A stretch of DNA of 64,000 nucleotides from Sphingobacterium thalpophilum. Its GTDB lineage: Bacteria; Bacteroidota; Bacteroidia; Sphingobacteriales; Sphingobacteriaceae. The notes below the pieces were generated by a model. That model saw only the letters and a list, made by a program, of their open reading frames with translations. It ran no database searches and was not told the origin of the DNA. Both the position numbers and the translations under genes were made by a program. The stretch spans positions 1,364,001-1,428,000 of the forward strand of contig NZ_LR590484.1 in assembly GCF_901482695.1 (NCBI RefSeq). Direction: 5' to 3'. This document shows positions 46,402 through 54,446 of the stretch, piece by piece (within the stretch, counting starts at the first letter, position 1; each line of letters starts with the position of its first letter).

Positions 46402-47199
46402 ATGAGTTTCTTCAGCAAACTGTTCAAAACTACAAGGTCATCGTCTGTGAGGCCCTTAGCCCAGCTGGAATTTCTAGGTGTTGATATGCACAACCATCTG
46501 CTGCCGGGGATAGATGATGGAAGCCAGTCTGTAAAAGACTCGATTGTATACATTCAGGAACTTCAGCGCTTGGGATTAAAAAAGTTTATCTGTACGCCAC
46601 ACATTATGGCTGGAGTACATCCCAATGATAAAATGAGTATTGATGCGGCCCAGGCAAATCTGACGAACGGCCTGAGGGATAAAGGACGTGACGCGGACAT
46701 TTTCGCTGCAGCCGAGCATATGATTGATGATGGATTGCCTACGTTATTGCAACAAGATGAACTATGTGTCATGCCGGGAGGATATGTGCTGATTGAGATG
46801 TCTTATCTATCGGAATCAAAAGCGCTTTTTCACACCATTTTGGCCATTCAGAAACTCGGTTACAAACCCGTTCTCGCACACCCCGAACGCTATAATTATT
46901 ATCATAGCAATTTTAATATCTATAAGCAGATTAAAGATGCAGGATGTCTGTTGCAGTTGAACCTCTTATCGCTTAGCCGATACTACGGGGTTGACTGTAA
47001 GGCCATTGCAATGACCTTACTCAAATCAGGAATGTATGATTTTGCGGGCACCGATCTTCATCATGAGCGACACTTAGAAGCTTTAAAAAATATTGCAGAA
47101 AAATACCCTGTCCGCGATATGTTAAGAACATCACCTATTCTGAATGAGAGTCTACTTGACTATTTCGACACAGGCAAATCGCAAAACGTCGCAGGATAG
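46402..47199 (+). CDS. PHP-family tyrosine-protein phosphatase (CpsB/YwqE-like)
   Basis: Metal-dependent PHP-domain phosphatase that dephosphorylates the tyrosine kinase controlling capsule or exopolysaccharide export. The metal ligands are visible: DMHNHLLPGIDDG (His30, His32), CTPHIM, AAEHMIDDG, LAHPERYNYY and GTDLHHERH. The start at 46402 (MSFFSKLF) is preferred over 46348. Its cognate kinase is not in the window; the neighbouring CapD-like and rhamnose genes support a polysaccharide role. Confidence 0.92.
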   Translation: MSFFSKLFKTTRSSSVRPLAQLEFLGVDMHNHLLPGIDDGSQSVKDSIVYIQELQRLGLKKFICTPHIMAGVHPNDKMSIDAAQANLTNGLRDKGRDADIFAAAEHMIDDGLPTLLQQDELCVMPGGYVLIEMSYLSESKALFHTILAIQKLGYKPVLAHPERYNYYHSNFNIYKQIKDAGCLLQLNLLSLSRYYGVDCKAIAMTLLKSGMYDFAGTDLHHERHLEALKNIAEKYPVRDMLRTSPILNESLLDYFDTGKSQNVAG

Positions 47200-47217
47200 G
47201 TTTTGAAATGGAAGAGC

Positions 47218-50040
47218 TTACTGCCCAAACCGTTTGACATTGACCTTTTTTGACTTCACTTTTAACACAAAAGGTTCAAGCACCAATTCGTCACCTATTT
47301 CGATTGTGGCTGTCTGTGCTTCAGCATCTGAAAAAACATGCTCTGGAAATTTGGTCGCATCCAAATAGAAACTATAGCGTCCAAGTGGTAGTCCTGCCTC
47401 AAATCGTCCATCTTTGTCTACTCGTATCGAAACTGTTGTTCCATTCGCATCTTTCGCAACTATACTGTGTATATCCAGATTAAGGTCTGTTTCAAGACTG
47501 AGCCCGGGGGTGTATTCAATATTAATTTTTCCTTTCACAGTGCCGCCACGCTGCAAAGGGACCTGAATCTGCATATTTCCTTGCTGGACAATCAGCTCTT
47601 TTGACAATGCCATATATTGTCCCTGCTTGGGAGAAAATAACAGATAAGATCCATAAGGTAGTTTTTTAAATGAAGCATGGCCAGATTGATCAGACACAAA
47701 CAAAATTCCTTTTATGGTAAAACTATGCGCTGATGCCGGCTGGTCATCTCCATCAAACACGCCATTAAAATTGTGGTCGTAAAAGCAAAAAATCCGTAAA
47801 TCACCAGTTTTCACTGCTGGACGATTAATGTTTGATCCGTTCAAGTTTTGTCTGATCCCGATCCGGAGATTATTAAAATCATAATTGTATCCAGCTTTTA
47901 CTGCGCTATAGTTATACTGAAAAAGCCCCGTCACCATTGTATTTTTGAGTACACGATAATTAAAGCTCGCATTGCCTCCGTAACTGTCTCCATAACTATG
48001 GCTCTTATTTACACGTGCATTGGCAGACCACTGCAATCTATTTTGTAGAAATTGCCCACCCACACGTGCACCTAGGGAAAATCGGCTACCTAAAGGCCGG
48101 CCTAGGACCATGGCACTTACCAGATCAGCAAGCTGAAAGACACCCTCCTGATAAGAAGCAGAGAGGTTCAGGCTTCTGTAATTGTAATTGAGATCCGACC
48201 TCAGAATCAAATTACCATTGCCCTGCAATAGTCCTGACACCAATCCCGTCTCTGTTATCAAATTAACACTGTGCTGCATATCCCTGGAGCGAATAGTTAA
48301 GTTTGACAATATCCGCCAGGATTCAAATGCAAGATCACGTATGCCATCCGTCAAAGCATACGTACCTTTTTCTTTGTTGTAATTGGGCACCACAGACAAA
48401 GTCAGGAACGGAGTTAGCGGTCTGTACATACTCAAATCCCAGCGCGATGACTGACTGGCATAATTCAGGAACCGCTCATTTAGATAACTTGGATTATAAC
48501 GGTAAAAAGTGTAGCTCAGATTCGTGGAGAGCTTTCCCCACTGACGACTAACCCGCTCTGCCAACTGAAGGGCGCCGCGGCGGTTGCCAGTATAATATGG
48601 TGAACTATAAAAATTATCCGCACTAAAATTCCATTTTGCAAGCCTTCGGTCCACGCGCAGCCCCAAGGCCAGGGATGGCATGGACGAATCTCCCGAAGCG
48701 ACCATCATATTCCGGGACTCTAGACCAGCACCTACAAACATACGCATAACCATTTTTCCCGCATCTTTTTGCTTGAGCAGATCAAAGCTGTTACTCCAAA
48801 GTAAACCCGTGGTGCTGTCTGCGGTATTTCGACTGTAAAAAAGCTGCCCTTCATAGCGATAGCGCTCAGGCTTATTCTCCCCGAGTACCAGCTTTCCGAA
48901 GACCGTGACTCCTGCTTCGTTTAAATCGCTATAATCAAGGAGATCCACACGATGCTGCAAAATACCAACAGCAAAATTCGCAGCCCTCGAGGTATCCAGA
49001 TGATCGAATTTTAGTCCCCTTCCGTAAACTGGCGCCTCCATACTTTCCTGAATATGCCCGAGGGTATAGATATTCCTTCCTTTTTGAAAAGAGGCAAAAG
49101 TATTGCTCAAGGTTGGCTGTTCCACACCACCGGTCTTGGTCAGATAAGCGCTGTAACGCAGCTGACCACCGATCAGCCGATACTCGCCTTCAGACTGAAG
49201 ATAGTACGACTGCTGCTCACCAAGCAGATTGTCCATCTGGATATCGATAAAATTACGGGAATAAGCTGCCAGATTGCCTCTATTATCAAACAACTGCTGA
49301 TAATTTCTGTCCGCAGCCATATTGGACAGCAAGATGGACAGATTTCCGAACACATCTCCGTTTTCATAAAGCCCAGTTATGGCAACGGTATATTGAGCAC
49401 GCTTTAACATATATTTTTCAACGACAAAACGTAGCATCAATACGGTGTCTTTACCCGCTGAAAGATTAAGGCTCTGCTCCTGAAATTTGGTATTTCCAAT
49501 ACGATCGGGAGATGAGTATAAGAGTTTTAGCTGTTCATCCGTCGTACCGATGTTGATCGCACGAGCTTTTATAAAGATCGAATCACCGACCTGTCTGAGG
49601 TACTGTTGTGCAGTAAGATCCTGCAGGATCACTCCTCGTTTTAAGGGGACATCAATGGTCACCAATTTGGTTTGGAGCAAGGTACCCGTAGCACTGCGCA
49701 GTTCAATCTTCAGCTGCTGTCCTTTCAATCGAGAAAGCGCCTTACCCTGCAAGCGCTGGCTAAAAAAACGCTTTTTCCCAGCGGGTATATTTACGGGTAT
49801 CTGCGTTGCCCCCAATGTCCCGAGTCCCTGCGGCAGCACAAAATCGATCCTACCGATAAAAGTTTCCATAGAGGAATTATACAGCTGCAGATCGATGCTA
49901 TTTAAACCGGCCTCTAACTGGACATGGTCTGCAACGCCTAACTCAACGGACACCGCAGACTGCCCGTATATAAACTGCCCCGCCAACAGAAGCCACCCCA
50001 AAAGAAAGCTTTTAACGATATGGTAATATTTGCTGGACAC
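47218..50040 (-). CDS. Usher-like outer membrane protein of a chaperone-usher-type pilus
   Basis: A 940-residue exported protein (signal peptide ending in IYGQ). Residues about 27-240 are two Ig-like domains, the centre (about 260-780) is a long run of alternating short beta strands typical of a large barrel, and the C-terminal part has a SdrD-B/carboxypeptidase-like module beginning with CFYDHNFNGVFDGDDQP, followed by further beta domains. This layout matches ushers, which thread pilins across the outer membrane and carry plug and C-terminal Ig domains. It is the last gene of the set after pilins, chaperone and tip protein. It is not a close relative of classical FimD; the usher assignment rests on architecture and neighbours. 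Confidence 0.72.
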   Translation of the reverse strand: MSSKYYHIVKSFLLGWLLLAGQFIYGQSAVSVELGVADHVQLEAGLNSIDLQLYNSSMETFIGRIDFVLPQGLGTLGATQIPVNIPAGKKRFFSQRLQGKALSRLKGQQLKIELRSATGTLLQTKLVTIDVPLKRGVILQDLTAQQYLRQVGDSIFIKARAINIGTTDEQLKLLYSSPDRIGNTKFQEQSLNLSAGKDTVLMLRFVVEKYMLKRAQYTVAITGLYENGDVFGNLSILLSNMAADRNYQQLFDNRGNLAAYSRNFIDIQMDNLLGEQQSYYLQSEGEYRLIGGQLRYSAYLTKTGGVEQPTLSNTFASFQKGRNIYTLGHIQESMEAPVYGRGLKFDHLDTSRAANFAVGILQHRVDLLDYSDLNEAGVTVFGKLVLGENKPERYRYEGQLFYSRNTADSTTGLLWSNSFDLLKQKDAGKMVMRMFVGAGLESRNMMVASGDSSMPSLALGLRVDRRLAKWNFSADNFYSSPYYTGNRRGALQLAERVSRQWGKLSTNLSYTFYRYNPSYLNERFLNYASQSSRWDLSMYRPLTPFLTLSVVPNYNKEKGTYALTDGIRDLAFESWRILSNLTIRSRDMQHSVNLITETGLVSGLLQGNGNLILRSDLNYNYRSLNLSASYQEGVFQLADLVSAMVLGRPLGSRFSLGARVGGQFLQNRLQWSANARVNKSHSYGDSYGGNASFNYRVLKNTMVTGLFQYNYSAVKAGYNYDFNNLRIGIRQNLNGSNINRPAVKTGDLRIFCFYDHNFNGVFDGDDQPASAHSFTIKGILFVSDQSGHASFKKLPYGSYLLFSPKQGQYMALSKELIVQQGNMQIQVPLQRGGTVKGKINIEYTPGLSLETDLNLDIHSIVAKDANGTTVSIRVDKDGRFEAGLPLGRYSFYLDATKFPEHVFSDAEAQTATIEIGDELVLEPFVLKVKSKKVNVKRFGQ

Positions 50041-50052
50041 GTTTACATCCGG

Positions 50053-51129
50053 TTACTGAGGGATCAACAGGTATAACAGCGACACACTATAGGCTCCCGA
50101 TTTGGATTCGCTCACCTGTCCGGGTGTCAGGTTGGCCCAGTAGCCAACGTTAAATGATTGCACCTGCTTTTTATCAGCCGAAGCAGCAGACAACAACATT
50201 TGCTCCTGTGCGCTTAACGAGATCTTAGGATTGGTTTTTATTTTATTCAGACCACCTCCAGGAGTCAGCTGAAGCGATAATATGGACAAAGGAAGAGTAC
50301 CGCCTCCGTTTCTTACTATTTCCGGTTCCAGTGCTTTTACCCTTAGCTCAAAGTCGGTCACCGAATGTACACGTATTGCATCTGGCATCTGTAGGGCTAC
50401 CCCTTGCAAATAGTCCTTTTGCGTCGAAAACTGCAAAGTAGCATTTGCCGCTTCAGCAGCAATCTCCAAGCTATAATCAGGCTCCATATCGACCATGGCC
50501 CCATCTGTCAGACGCGGAGGCAACTGCATCTCATAATTAATCTCCTGCGTTCCAATTATTTTCCCCTGTCCATTATATAACGTAAACAATAGTGGAATAC
50601 GATATTTTAAGTAGGTGTACTGGTCAGGGCTAAGGTAGTCATCCAAATACTTTCCTTGCGCTATCGTCAATGCACTATACAATTGATATTGCACATAGTA
50701 TCTCCCATTGCTACTGATTGGCTGTTTTGCCCGGTCAATTAACAGAACTTCGTTACTATTCTGAAGAACAATTGGGTTGCGGCTAGCGCCAATGCCATCC
50801 AGGCGGAAAGCGGGATCATTATTGTCCGCAGTCCAGCGGAGACTGATCTTATCTGGAGGAAAAGTATTGCCACTTCGATTTTTCCCGCCTGCAATAGTAC
50901 GTATCGGCCCTAGTAACCGTACTCCCAAACTCCAGTCACGTTCGTTAACAGCTGTTCCATTGAGATCAAACTGGAAAACATTAAAACGGTCGCCTGTTGT
51001 TTTTCCCAGATAGGAAGTGACTTCGAAATAGTTGTCTGACCAAACCGAAAATCTCAATTGTGCATGGACAGCCGCAGTGAGGAAAATAATTCCGCTCAGC
51101 AGACTAAAGGATCTAATTTTTTGCCACAT
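50053..51129 (-). CDS. Putative tip/adhesin subunit of the pilus locus
   Basis: A 358-residue exported beta-rich protein with signal peptide ending in VHAQ. It starts inside the chaperone gene (17-base overlap) and ends 12 bases before the usher gene, so it is co-translated with the assembly proteins. Its length, about twice that of the pilins, and a C-terminal part (GGLNKIKTNPKISLSAQEQ; GAYSVSLLYLLIP) that could be a pilin-like domain suggest a two-domain tip adhesin. The N-terminal half (residues 20-170) would be the ligand-binding part. No named family was recognised. Confidence 0.6.
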   Translation of the reverse strand: MWQKIRSFSLLSGIIFLTAAVHAQLRFSVWSDNYFEVTSYLGKTTGDRFNVFQFDLNGTAVNERDWSLGVRLLGPIRTIAGGKNRSGNTFPPDKISLRWTADNNDPAFRLDGIGASRNPIVLQNSNEVLLIDRAKQPISSNGRYYVQYQLYSALTIAQGKYLDDYLSPDQYTYLKYRIPLLFTLYNGQGKIIGTQEINYEMQLPPRLTDGAMVDMEPDYSLEIAAEAANATLQFSTQKDYLQGVALQMPDAIRVHSVTDFELRVKALEPEIVRNGGGTLPLSILSLQLTPGGGLNKIKTNPKISLSAQEQMLLSAASADKKQVQSFNVGYWANLTPGQVSESKSGAYSVSLLYLLIPQ

Positions 51130-51928
51130 GTTTAAACTCCAGTTCCGCGATCTTTACTACGTCCTGATCGCCATAAAATGCCAATATAGAAGCTAGATAG
51201 CTGCCCGATTTCAATGTCTTTGGAATCCCTATATACTGCATGCGCTTATCTCCGGGCAGGCAATAAAAATTAAGATTATCCACGACCGTTTTTTCTCCGG
51301 TATCCTGATTTAGGAATTCAGCCCTCATGCGTCCTTCCAGCCATATATTTCCGGTGACTTCGTAACTTATTTCTAAGAACTGGCCCAATGTATCCAGATC
51401 CTTGTGTAGCAAATTTGTGATTTCCAGGTCAGGTGCTTCCCTGCCGTTAAATCGGTGATAAACTTTCACCCCTGAACGCACAGCGAGACGGATATTTGCC
51501 CCCTCCTGTTTTTCGCGGGCTCTTGGATTCAACTGTGTCACGAAAAGCATGGTTGTATGCACCGGTACATCCGCGCTGAACTTCGCATTCTGCGGTACCT
51601 GCATATGCAGCTGCAGACGTTTGGATTCTCCGGGCTTCAAAGAAAAATAAGATTCCGATACCGATAGCCAGTCCGCGCAGCTAGTAGCCAGCGTTCCCTT
51701 CGGACTCAAAACGTTATCACCATAGACAGAGTATGCCCAATCCTCGAAGGATACACCAAGTTCAAGTGTATAATCCTTACTTGGATTAGTGACATCCAGA
51801 AATTGCGTCTGCGCCTGTCCGGCATCACCTACAAAATAAAGCCTTGGTGGTCCCACAGTTAACCCAGTCTGCGAAAATCCGGCCAACACAGTACATAAAA
51901 ATAAAATTGAAAAGGTGATCTGTTTCAT
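51113..51928 (-). CDS. PapD-like periplasmic pilus chaperone
   Basis: Exported 271-residue two-domain Ig-like protein (signal peptide ending in GFSQ). The first domain has LTVGPPRLYFVGDAGQAQTQFLDVTNPS and SLKPGESKRLQLHMQVP, matching the PapD/alternative-chaperone pattern of a strand-G1 donor and a Leu-rich edge. The second domain ends FKHVAKN. It would hold pilins for delivery to the usher-like protein. It sits between the major pilin gene and the tip gene, with a hairpin terminator upstream at 51961-51986. Confidence 0.8.
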   Translation of the reverse strand: MKQITFSILFLCTVLAGFSQTGLTVGPPRLYFVGDAGQAQTQFLDVTNPSKDYTLELGVSFEDWAYSVYGDNVLSPKGTLATSCADWLSVSESYFSLKPGESKRLQLHMQVPQNAKFSADVPVHTTMLFVTQLNPRAREKQEGANIRLAVRSGVKVYHRFNGREAPDLEITNLLHKDLDTLGQFLEISYEVTGNIWLEGRMRAEFLNQDTGEKTVVDNLNFYCLPGDKRMQYIGIPKTLKSGSYLASILAFYGDQDVVKIAELEFKHVAKN

Positions 51929-51960
51929 AAGCTTAAATTCATTGGCCTAAAATATACAAA

Positions 51961-51986
51961 ATACAGGTATCCGGAGATACCTGTAT
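51961..51986 (-). terminator. Intrinsic terminator or attenuator between pilin and chaperone genes
   Basis: A perfect 11-base stem ATACAGGTATC/GATACCTGTAT with a 4-base loop; on the minus strand it runs into TTTTGTATATTTT. It lies after the pilin stop (52020) and before the chaperone start (51928), where partial termination would give more pilin than assembly proteins. Confidence 0.82.
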
Positions 51987-52019
51987 GCGCATGTTTTTCG
52001 TAGGGTTTAGGGTCTTTGT

Positions 52020-52610
52020 TTAATTTGCCGCGATTGTGTATACCACATCAATGGTGTATTTTGCTTTGGTATCTTTGCCGCCATTGCCCAATAGATCTTT
52101 TACAGTAGTCTCACTAAGAGGCTTACCGATGTATTTCACATCCAGCTCTTTTCCTAATACAGAAGATTCAGCAGTACTTGTATTTCCAAACGGTCCAAAC
52201 TCCATGTTCACATCAGTACTTGCGGACTGGCCTCCAACCTGAATTTCCACCAGTTTTTTTGCATCATACGATCCGGCACCATTCCCTGCAACCTTGGTAA
52301 AGTTGCCATTTGCAGATAGGGAAGCTTTAATCTTGTACCCTGAACCGACTGAAGACACTTTCAGTTGTTTGGCTACCAATTTTTGCACCCCGTTGGTGTA
52401 GTCAGCAGCTTTTTCGTACTTTAAAGTAACCTCATCATCGTAACCCGAAGTGACGCCATTTCCATCATTGCTCTGGCCTGCTCCACTTCCAATTTCAATA
52501 GACTGGAAGGGATTCAGTTCGACGTTCAATTTTACCTTTGCAGATGATTGTGCGTTAGCGAAAGACAATGAACCCATAACAGCGATTGCGGCGAAAATAA
52601 TTTTTTTCAT
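52020..52610 (-). CDS. Major pilin-like subunit
   Basis: A 196-residue exported protein with signal peptide ending in ANAQ and a mature part made almost wholly of beta strands with Gly/Ser/Thr/Asn-rich loops. It shares with the 52827-53354 product the N-terminal strand KVKLNV, the motif DYTNGVQKL and the SGYKIKASL strand, and both end with a similar strand (TIDVVYTIAAN here). This pattern resembles CS1-type/alternative chaperone-usher pilins, although no name is certain. It is probably the abundant structural subunit: it has its own promoter, a direct-repeat site upstream and a terminator downstream. Confidence 0.7.
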   Translation of the reverse strand: MKKIIFAAIAVMGSLSFANAQSSAKVKLNVELNPFQSIEIGSGAGQSNDGNGVTSGYDDEVTLKYEKAADYTNGVQKLVAKQLKVSSVGSGYKIKASLSANGNFTKVAGNGAGSYDAKKLVEIQVGGQSASTDVNMEFGPFGNTSTAESSVLGKELDVKYIGKPLSETTVKDLLGNGGKDTKAKYTIDVVYTIAAN

Positions 52611-52667
52611 TTTATTTTTTTTATTTTTAAGGTATTAATTCTTTTCATTTATCCTCTTGGGACAATA

Positions 52668-52675
52668 CAAAGGTA
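52668..52675 (-). promoter_or_regulatory. -7 box of the major pilin gene
   Basis: TACCTTTG on the minus strand (52675 to 52668) fits TAnnTTTG, about 60 bases before the start at 52610. TTG for the -33 element is only 15 bases away, so an activator is probably needed. Confidence 0.6.
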
Positions 52676-52691
52676 CATCGCCACTCTCGGC

Positions 52692-52724
52692 AAAAAGTAT
52701 GAATTTCGTCCTAAAAAGTATGAA
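52692..52724. promoter_or_regulatory. Two direct repeats, candidate AraC-type operator
   Basis: AAAAAGTATGAA occurs at 52692-52703 and again at 52713-52724, a spacing of 21 bases or two helical turns. They lie just upstream of, and overlap, the -33 region of the pilin promoter. Direct repeats spaced this way are typical of AraC-family activator sites; the AraC gene at 53463-54293 is the obvious candidate. Confidence 0.6.
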
Positions 52725-52742
52725 AAGGAGACCTTGTAGTTT

Positions 52743-52764
52743 CTTGTAGCTGTTCAGCTACAAG
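52743..52764. repeat. 9-bp hairpin between the two pilin genes
   Basis: CTTGTAGCT-GTTC-AGCTACAAG, a perfect stem with a 4-base loop, beginning right after another CTTGTAG copy. It lacks a T-run on the minus strand, so its role (attenuator, RNA processing site) is unclear. It lies 60-85 bases past the end of the 52827-53354 gene. Confidence 0.45.
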
Positions 52765-52826
52765 GCAATACCTACAGCCATAAAGCTTGATGCAGGAAAG
52801 TTAGCAGAAAATAAAAATGGCTGATT

Positions 52827-53354
52827 TTACTTGGTTTCAATACTATAAAGCACATCATTGGTAAAAGTCACGGCTTTATTCTTTTCCACGTAATTGATCA
52901 ATTCATTGGCACCGGGGCCGTGATATGATACATCGAAAAGCGCATCAAAAGTAGGTGAATCCGAAGCAATGAGCACTTCCTCCCGTGTTGAAAGTGGATT
53001 GGCTTCCATTTTTTTTGATACATGAGCGTTCACCGCCCTTGCTTTCACACGTATGGGCGGAACAGGAAACGCATTCATCTGCTCACCATCAAGTCTGACG
53101 AAAGCCTGATTTGCCAATTTAACTTTTACCTCGTAGCTCGACGTACTAAAAATAGAAAGGTGCCTCTTTTGGACAGACTCGACACCGTTTTGATAATCGT
53201 CAAGTGTATGATAAGCTAACGTAACAGTCGACTGGTCAGGATTGATCGCCAGGTGTTGCACATCGTGCAATACCACATTCAGCTTGACCGTTGTCTGTGC
53301 CGAGGCAGCAGTCGCTATACCCCCCAATGCCAAAAACAATGCAACCTCTTTCAT
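52827..53354 (-). CDS. Minor pilin-like subunit
   Basis: A 175-residue exported paralogue of the major pilin-like protein. The signal peptide ends in ASAQ, then come TTVKLNVVLHDVQ, the shared DYQNGVE motif, SSYEVKVKL and a C-terminal strand TFTNDVLYSIETK. The N-terminal KLNV strand and the terminal strand would complement neighbouring subunits by donor-strand exchange (inference). It is transcribed separately from or ahead of the major pilin and just after the AraC regulator. Confidence 0.66.
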   Translation of the reverse strand: MKEVALFLALGGIATAASAQTTVKLNVVLHDVQHLAINPDQSTVTLAYHTLDDYQNGVESVQKRHLSIFSTSSYEVKVKLANQAFVRLDGEQMNAFPVPPIRVKARAVNAHVSKKMEANPLSTREEVLIASDSPTFDALFDVSYHGPGANELINYVEKNKAVTFTNDVLYSIETK

Positions 53355-53462
53355 ACGCTTTCGTTGTTTTACTATAAATATAACTGTTATTGTAAAAACG
53401 AAAGAATAAAGACCAGCGTTTTTCCTTTTTTAGACTGTATTTTTTTTAATACAATACGCTAC

Positions 53463-54293
53463 TTATAATTGCCAGCGCTTACGGTATTCACTGGGAGTCA
53501 TTCCGATTTCTTTTAAAAAAAAGGTACTAAAATTATTGACATCGGTATAACCAAGTTCCCAGGCTATTTGCTTAATGCTATAGGAAGCCTCTGTAAGCAG
53601 CTTTTTCGCCTCGCGCAAAAGTTCCCCAACAATCACCTCTTTAGGGGTCACGCCGAGCGCAGATTTGGTCAGATTGGTTAACTTTTTGCTTCCGATATTG
53701 AGCTGTGCAGCGTAAAAGGCCACCTGCTTTTCTTTTTTGACCTGCTGCCGTACCAATTCTTGAAAATGCCTGACCAGGGCAATATCAGAGCCATGCCCCA
53801 GCATTTCACCGGACTGCCTCTCCTCCATGTGAATGGCAGCCAGCAGCACAATCTGTTTGACTATATTATAAGCCAGATCTCTATAGATAGCCTGATTATA
53901 ATTGAGTTTGGAAAGCTTCAGCTGCGTACCTACAAAGTCATAATAAGTAGCGTATTCCTTGGGCACGCTCAGCAATCTATATGTATACTCCTGTTTATTA
54001 AATGATTTAAAATTGCGCAGAAAGGCAGCATCAACATCTGTACGGGCAAAAAAACTCTCAGAGAAATAGATAATCAAAAAACCCCGTGTCTCGCTTGGAT
54101 CGGCATCGATATGTACTCCCCGCGGCACCAATACGAGGCTGTATTCGCCAATTTCAACAATGTCCTGATTAATTTTTACCCTACAGCCGCCAGCAGAGAC
54201 AAAAAGTACAATATAATTATCTGCTGCCACTGCATCACCCATACCCGAAGACCCCCGCTCTACCCCAATCACACGATGAACTCCAAATTCCAT
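53463..54293 (-). CDS. AraC-family regulator of the pilus locus
   Basis: An N-terminal sensing domain (residues about 1-140, cupin-like: EIGEYSLVLVPRGVHID) and C-terminal AraC HTH (KQVAFYAAQLNIGSKKLTNLTKSALGVTP; SIKQIAWELGYTDVNNFSTFFLKEIGMTPSEYRKRW). It lies upstream of the two pilin genes on the same strand, and a 21-base-spaced direct repeat sits at the major pilin promoter. It is likely the dedicated activator of the pilus genes. Weakly similar in size and layout to the AraC genes at 36680 and 61057. Confidence 0.9.
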   Translation of the reverse strand: MEFGVHRVIGVERGSSGMGDAVAADNYIVLFVSAGGCRVKINQDIVEIGEYSLVLVPRGVHIDADPSETRGFLIIYFSESFFARTDVDAAFLRNFKSFNKQEYTYRLLSVPKEYATYYDFVGTQLKLSKLNYNQAIYRDLAYNIVKQIVLLAAIHMEERQSGEMLGHGSDIALVRHFQELVRQQVKKEKQVAFYAAQLNIGSKKLTNLTKSALGVTPKEVIVGELLREAKKLLTEASYSIKQIAWELGYTDVNNFSTFFLKEIGMTPSEYRKRWQL

Positions 54294-54376
54294 AGATTCT
54301 AATTATCGAAAAAACCGCCTGAACACGCTCAATAACAATAGGCCGCACGAATTTAGCAATAATTTACACACAAAAA

Positions 54377-54405
54377 AAGCGCATCCTTGAAATAAGGATG
54401 TGCTT
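54377..54405 (-). terminator. Intrinsic terminator of the broken fimbrillin gene
   Basis: AAGCGCATCCTT pairs with AAGGATGTGCTT (one G-U pair) around a 5-base loop; the minus strand continues into seven Ts. It lies 40 bases past the end of the broken fimbrillin gene, before the AraC gene. Confidence 0.85.
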
Positions 54406-54446
54406 CAATTGAACGCATTAGTCAATTGTGGTATACTGTCAATGTC

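Noticed and set aside
52743..52764. Hairpin between the pilin genes as an intrinsic terminator
   Set aside because: No T-run follows on the minus strand; kept only as an unexplained repeat.
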